Assembly (NCBI RefSeq): GCF_004027225.2
Contig: NC_044284.2
Coordinates: 11,512,501 to 11,576,500, forward strand
DNA from: Strigops habroptila
Lineage: Eukaryota > Chordata > Aves > Psittaciformes > Psittacidae
Direction: 5' to 3'
DNA: 64,000 bases
The position numbers and the translations under genes were made by a program. Below are positions 59,426 to 64,000 of the stretch, in pieces (position 1 is the stretch's first letter; each line of letters opens with the position of its first letter). The notes beneath the pieces are model-generated. The model saw only the letters and a list, made by a program, of their open reading frames with translations. It ran no database searches and had not been told where the DNA came from.

Positions 59426-60280
59426 TGTGTGGAAAAATGGGACTTAACTGACAACAGAAAGTCAAATTTGTTTGCGATCTTTTCTCCTGCCCACTGTAGA
59501 ATGGAAAAGAGGGAGGGTGGGGCAATTGTTGAGGTATATATAATTCTTTTTCTTTGTCAATGGTGGAAGTGCTCAGACGAGTTGGGAGAAATACTACCCT
59601 TTTCAGGACATAACTGGTGCTGCCTATCATGTTCCATGTCCTGGAACAACAAAGACTCCTTGAGCAGAGGAAAAACAAAAAGGTGGGGAAAGGAGTTTTA
59701 AATTCCACACAGTTTGGAATTTCTGGTTTTTAAATATATTTTGATGTGACTTTTCTTGACCATCTCAACATATTTTCATAGCTTCTCCTGCTTTGTATGT
59801 CCTTCGTGTCAGTCTGTTTGGAGTTTGTTTTGGTTTTTTAACCCCAGCCCTTCCTCTCCTTCCCCTCTGAGCCCAGAGTGTGGTGTTTGTTCAGTCTGTG
59901 TTTCTGGGGCAGGAGTACAGATGCCTGTGGGAGTGGACTGGCAAGAGGGGCTTTAGGGGCTGTATTAGGCCCCACACATTCTTGGGAAAGCAGGGGAAAA
60001 ATCTCTTGCTCCTGTGGACTCTCTTAGCTACCAAGTAGTCCTCTTGTCCCAGAAGTTAATGCTTGGTTTTAAATCTGAAGTCGCAACAGCTTAGCAAAGA
60101 CTCCTCAAGACTTCCACAGAAAATAATGGGAATGGCTCCTCATGGCCTTGGTTCTTCCTTGTTGCCTCCAAATGTAACCAACAGCTTGTCTGGAAAAGTT
60201 CACTTACCTCCTGCAATCTGTCCTCTGTGAGGACGGATGAAGCCAACAGCACAGAAATAAAGATGTTTGAGTTGGAATGG
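59426..60280 (+). other. DNAJB11: DNAJB11 3' UTR
   Basis: About 0.85 kb from the stop codon to just past the AATAAA at 60256-60261, with GT-rich sequence following. No open frame or repeat was recognised. The end point is inferred from the hexamer. Confidence 0.75.
60256..60261 (+). terminator. DNAJB11: Poly(A) signal of DNAJB11 (AATAAA)
   Basis: First canonical hexamer after the stop codon, 831 nt downstream. Followed by TGTTTGAGTTGG and TGGTTATGTGTTT, which fit a GU-rich downstream element. Confidence 0.8.
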
Positions 60281-62087
60281 CAAAAACTACCTGGTTATGT
60301 GTTTCAGCAGCCCTTGCCCTGGAACAGCTAACAAGGAATGGTCCTTTCCATGAACTAAGCCGTGAGCTGCTGTAAAGGGTGAAACTACAGCTGTTAATAC
60401 CAGCAAAAGCTCTGTAGCTGCTGTATTTGAACTAGTTGAGGGCCTGGTAACCTGGTGGGGAGGTTCATGTGCTGCTCTGGTCTCTGTCATGAAGACTCTG
60501 CTTGCTTGTGTATCCTCATCAGATGCTCATCTCCGCACATTCTTCAGGACTGGTAGCTAAATGACTTCTCTGAGGTGCCTGCGTCAGTCAGAGACAGCTT
60601 CACTGACAGGGCTGTAGGCAGCAAGAGAAATGAGTCTGTTGTTGGTGTAGGGCAGCATTCTGCTTCCTCCCTTGGGGCTCTTGGGAGCTGTAAAGTGGGA
60701 TCCTTACATCATTATACCTCGGGACATGCCCGAGACCTGGATGATAAGTGAGTTTTAACACATGGAAATGCTTGCTGGAAGCAGCAGCAGGAAACTCGAG
60801 GTAGGTTGTTTTGTGTTGTTTGGTTTTCTTCACTGTGGACTTTAAGTAGCTCGTATGCGAGCTTGGGAAGGTGGAGAGCAGCTCTGGCCCAGCCCTTGTG
60901 TGCTGCCCGTGGTCTAGCAATGTCCCACCCAACCCCTCTGCTCCAGCGGGAGCTGACGCAGCGGAAGCAGCAGCACCGGGAAGGTTTCCTGTTGGATGCT
61001 TTCTACGTTTGCCTTGGCAGAGTGAAGCAGGGGCTTCAGGAGCAGCTGAGAGGGGGACAAGACAAACCTGGGATGTCAAGCCTTTGGTCTCAATGCTTGT
61101 CCTCCTCTAAATCTGTAAGTGTGAGCTTTAATCCCAGCTGAGGCTGCTACCATTGAGTGTCTGCGCACATGATGACCGCCGCTTTCCAGGTGTGTGTAGG
61201 CAGCTCTGTCCCCACATCCCCCCTTTAGATTAGGTGTCTAAGAAACTCTAAGAAACCCCAGATTTCAAAGAAAGCCTCCTTAAGATATCCCTGTGCATGG
61301 GGCTGGTTCCTGTTATCTCAGCCCCTCAAGGATCTGTTTGATGATTGCCTTGCTATTCCACTGGCGCACAGCCATGCTGCCAGTGCTCACCTGTAGCAGT
61401 AAAGCCATAAGCTGGGATTTGACACTAAAGCCTCAACTTCCCAGAAGGTGGTGTAACCTTTCCTACCTGCACCCCTAGCAGCAGACAGCGTGTTTATTTC
61501 AGGCATGAGTACTTGTTCCTACTGCTGCTGCTTTTCCTGCTAATTGTTTTCCTTCCTTTGTAGGTTGTTTTAATTTTCATTGTGAGTCTGTACTCCTGTG
61601 AGAGTCAGTGCTGTGCAGAACAACAGTAGCTGCAAAGCCCCAGCCTTTACAAGGGTGAGAATCAGAACAGGAAAGAAAGCCCCAAATCATAGCAAGCAGC
61701 TCTGCTTCCTTCCTCTTCCCCCCCTGCTTTGTGCAGAGCTGGGGTCCTCCGCCTTTTCCCACCTTCAGACAAAACTTCCAGGATTTCCATGCTTTCTCTG
61801 CAGGCACCAGCGTACACTAGTGCTTGCCAGGGTCTGCTTCAAACACTTCCATTTGGTTTTGTCCACTTGTCTGAGGAATCTTGTGCTGCTTCCAGCATCA
61901 TGGGGGGAAGTATTTGTCTTCCAAAGGCCCCAGGGTGTCTGGCTGGGGAGGGTGTGGAAGCTGTTCAGTGTCTGTGACATCCTGCATCTTACATTTCAGT
62001 AGCGTTTAGCTGGTGTGAGTGAGTCTTAGAGTGCATGTACCCCTTCATCATTCATAAATGCTTCTTGGGAGCATTGAGGCTTAGATG
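60281..62087. other. Gene-free DNA downstream of DNAJB11
   Basis: No exon or repeat recognised. In mammals the next gene is AHSG (fetuin-A), and I see no fetuin exon here. Confidence 0.6.
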
Positions 62088-62705
62088 TTCACAGAATTGA
62101 ACCAGCTGAGGCTGAAAGGGACCACTGGGGGTCATCTAATTCAGCCTCCCTGCTCAGGCAGGGTCACCTGGAGTGCATTGCTCAGGATTGTGTCCAGGTG
62201 GTTCTTCAGTATCTCCAGGGAAGGAGACTCCACAACCTCTCTGGGCACCCTATTCCAGTGCTCAATCGCCCTTATGGTAAAGAAGTTCTTCCTCATGTTC
62301 AGGTGCGGCTTCCTCTAGTTTATGCTCACTGCCTCTTGTCCTATGTCCTGGCACCACTGAGAAGAGCTCAGACTCATCCTCTTGACACCCTCCCTTTGGA
62401 TACTTCCACACACTGATCAGATCCCCCCTGGGCCTTCTCTTCCCTAGGCTGAACAAGCCCAGCTCCTTCAGCCTTTCCTCACATGAAAGATGCTCCAGAC
62501 CCTTTCTAGTAGCCTTTTGCTGGACCTGCTCCAGGAATTGTGTGTCTGCCTTCTACTGGGGAGCCCAAAGCTGGATGCAGCATTCCAGGTGAGGCCTCAC
62601 AAGGGCAGAGCAGAGGGAGAGGATCACCTCCTTGACCTGCTGGCCATGTTCTTTCTAATGCACCCCAGGATACCACTGGCCACCTTGGGGCTGCACGCAA
62701 GAGCT
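62088..62705 (-). mobile_element. Long CR1 LINE fragment
   Basis: Reverse-complement CR1 of about 620 bp, including CTGGGCACCCTATTCCAGTG, GATCAGATCCCCCCTGGGCC, CTGAACAAGCCCAGCTCCTT and GCATTCCAGGTGAGGCCTCA, the reverse-transcriptase-proximal 3' region. It is the longest CR1 remnant here. The short ORFs across it are remnants or chance frames. Confidence 0.92.
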
Positions 62706-64000
62706 TCAACATTATGTATGTGGGTCCTGGGGAGCAGTCTGGCCCAAAGGTATGGTTTGACCCCAAGGGCTTTAGCCATGCAGAAGGCCACTGCTGTCTT
62801 TCTTCTCACTACAGCAAGTGGCATTACTTGCATAGAATGTTCCCTCATCCCCAAGTCTGAGCAGGGAGTGGAAAAGTGTTTCTTCTCCATGGAAACTTCT
62901 CTGTAAGTACAGTGTTTGTTTTTTCTTTTGTTTTTACTTAACAGCTTGTTATTTTAAAGTACTTATCTATGTGTGTCTAAACGTTTCTGCTTGTGAGAGA
63001 CAGCCAGGGGAGGGAGGGAGGAAAGAGGGGAAAAGTGACTGATGCCAGGATAAAATTGCTCTGAAGGCACGTAGATCTGCAGAGTTTCTGAATACATCTG
63101 CTCAAATGGCTGAGGATCAGGGGGGTCCCTGGCTTTGAAGGGAAGATGGAAGTGATAATTCCTCCCTGGAGTCTTTAATGTGCTTTCTAGACAGCAGTGT
63201 CCCTTTCTGCTCCCATGGCAGGAGCAGCGGATGGCTTACTCAGCCCAAAGCGGTCCCCAGGGAGGGGACAGCCCTGTTGGGGCAGGGCAGGAGGTGTGGC
63301 AGCACTGGTGCTATCCCGCTGCCCAGAAGCTTCCGTTCATCCCCAGTGCCACGTAGCCCTGCTCGGTGTTGACCGTGGCCAGCAGCCAGCTTTCTCGTCT
63401 GTTTCCTCTGGTGTGGTCAGGCACACTAGCCTGGGAGGTGAGAGGAAAGGGAAGAGGGTAGTGATGGGTCCTGGGCATCCATATGCCCTATGAAGGAGGC
63501 ACGCACTAGCGCAGCCCTTTCCCCTGCTAAGTGTTTCCAGGGACCTGCTCACTCATGCTGAATTAGGATGCTGCTAGAAAGCAGATACCAAACAGCTTCC
63601 ACCCCCAAAACTATGTTGCCCCCAAAAAAGCATCCTTTGCTCAAGGAGGGCTGGCTGGAGGTGTTGCAAAGCCTCTCACCCCGTGGGCCGTGAGTGAAAG
63701 GGAAAGCTGGTTCTCAGCACATTGGCATCATCTTACTCACTGGAACAATGTTCAAAGCTGGGCGTCTTATCTCAACCCTTATCCAAACCAGTGATAGCAG
63801 AGCGCAGTGATGGAAACCATATGGCGCATGGAAGGCAAAGCCTCATGCGATGATCGGTGCAGATGACTAGGATGGTTTTCTCTAGGGAAGATGCTGCTTT
63901 GGGGTTAAAGCCTCTGAAGGTCTGTGTGTGGGCTTGTTCGCCCTCCTGCAGGAAGCAAAACAAGTAGCAAACTAAAAACAACCCTCAGTTGACAGGATAC
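62706..64000. other. Gene-free DNA at the right edge
   Basis: No recognised gene. Short frames only. The first 150 bp may be further diverged CR1. Confidence 0.55.

Noticed and set aside
60600-61079. 159-aa open frame on the minus strand downstream of DNAJB11
   Set aside because: No resemblance to fetuin or any family I know, and no splice partner. Also rejected for the same reason: 134 aa at 61598-62002 plus.
62490-62906. 138-aa open frame on the plus strand
   Set aside because: Lies mostly in the antisense of a CR1 fragment.

Overview
This is vertebrate nuclear DNA, almost certainly from a bird. The evidence is intron-split genes, many CR1 LINE 3' ends (the dominant avian repeat), a solo retroviral LTR, and the gene order CRYGS - TBCCD1 - DNAJB11. 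That order matches the human 3q27 neighbourhood (DGKG - CRYGS - TBCCD1 - DNAJB11 - AHSG), which in chicken I would expect on chromosome 9. I could not determine the species.

Layout. Positions 1-30,890 hold no gene I can support. This fits the gene-poor interval between DGKG and CRYGS. It contains scattered CR1 fragments, an eight-copy 37-bp minisatellite (17158-17453), a 58-nt polypyrimidine tract, and several AT-rich, homeodomain-motif-dense blocks (about 12.1, 20.7, 22.1, 24.5 and 28.3 kb) that look like conserved regulatory DNA. Positions 30,895-36,524 are the complete three-exon gamma-S crystallin gene (minus strand, 178 aa), with a TATA box and an AP-1/Maf-type site at one end and a poly(A) signal at the other. 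Positions 38,484-46,425 are the complete six-coding-exon TBCCD1 gene (minus strand, 553 aa). A 586-bp solo LTR sits in its 3' UTR, and its first intron appears to be an 81-nt GC-AG intron. Positions 46,426-46,901 are a CpG-rich, CCAAT-rich head-to-head promoter shared with DNAJB11. Positions 46,902-60,261 are the complete ten-exon DNAJB11 gene (plus strand, 358 aa), with CR1 insertions in intron 2. Positions 60.3-64 kb contain a long CR1 fragment and no recognisable gene.

The three genes do not form one pathway: a lens structural protein, a centrosomal TBCC-domain protein and an ER-lumenal HSP40 co-chaperone. The functional links are positional: a bidirectional promoter for TBCCD1/DNAJB11, and CRYGS downstream of TBCCD1 on the same strand. 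I found no bacterial-type systems, CRISPR arrays, tRNA or rRNA genes. The most interesting observations are the LTR inserted exactly at the TBCCD1 poly(A) hexamer, the GC-AG mini-intron, and the evenly spaced CCAAT array.
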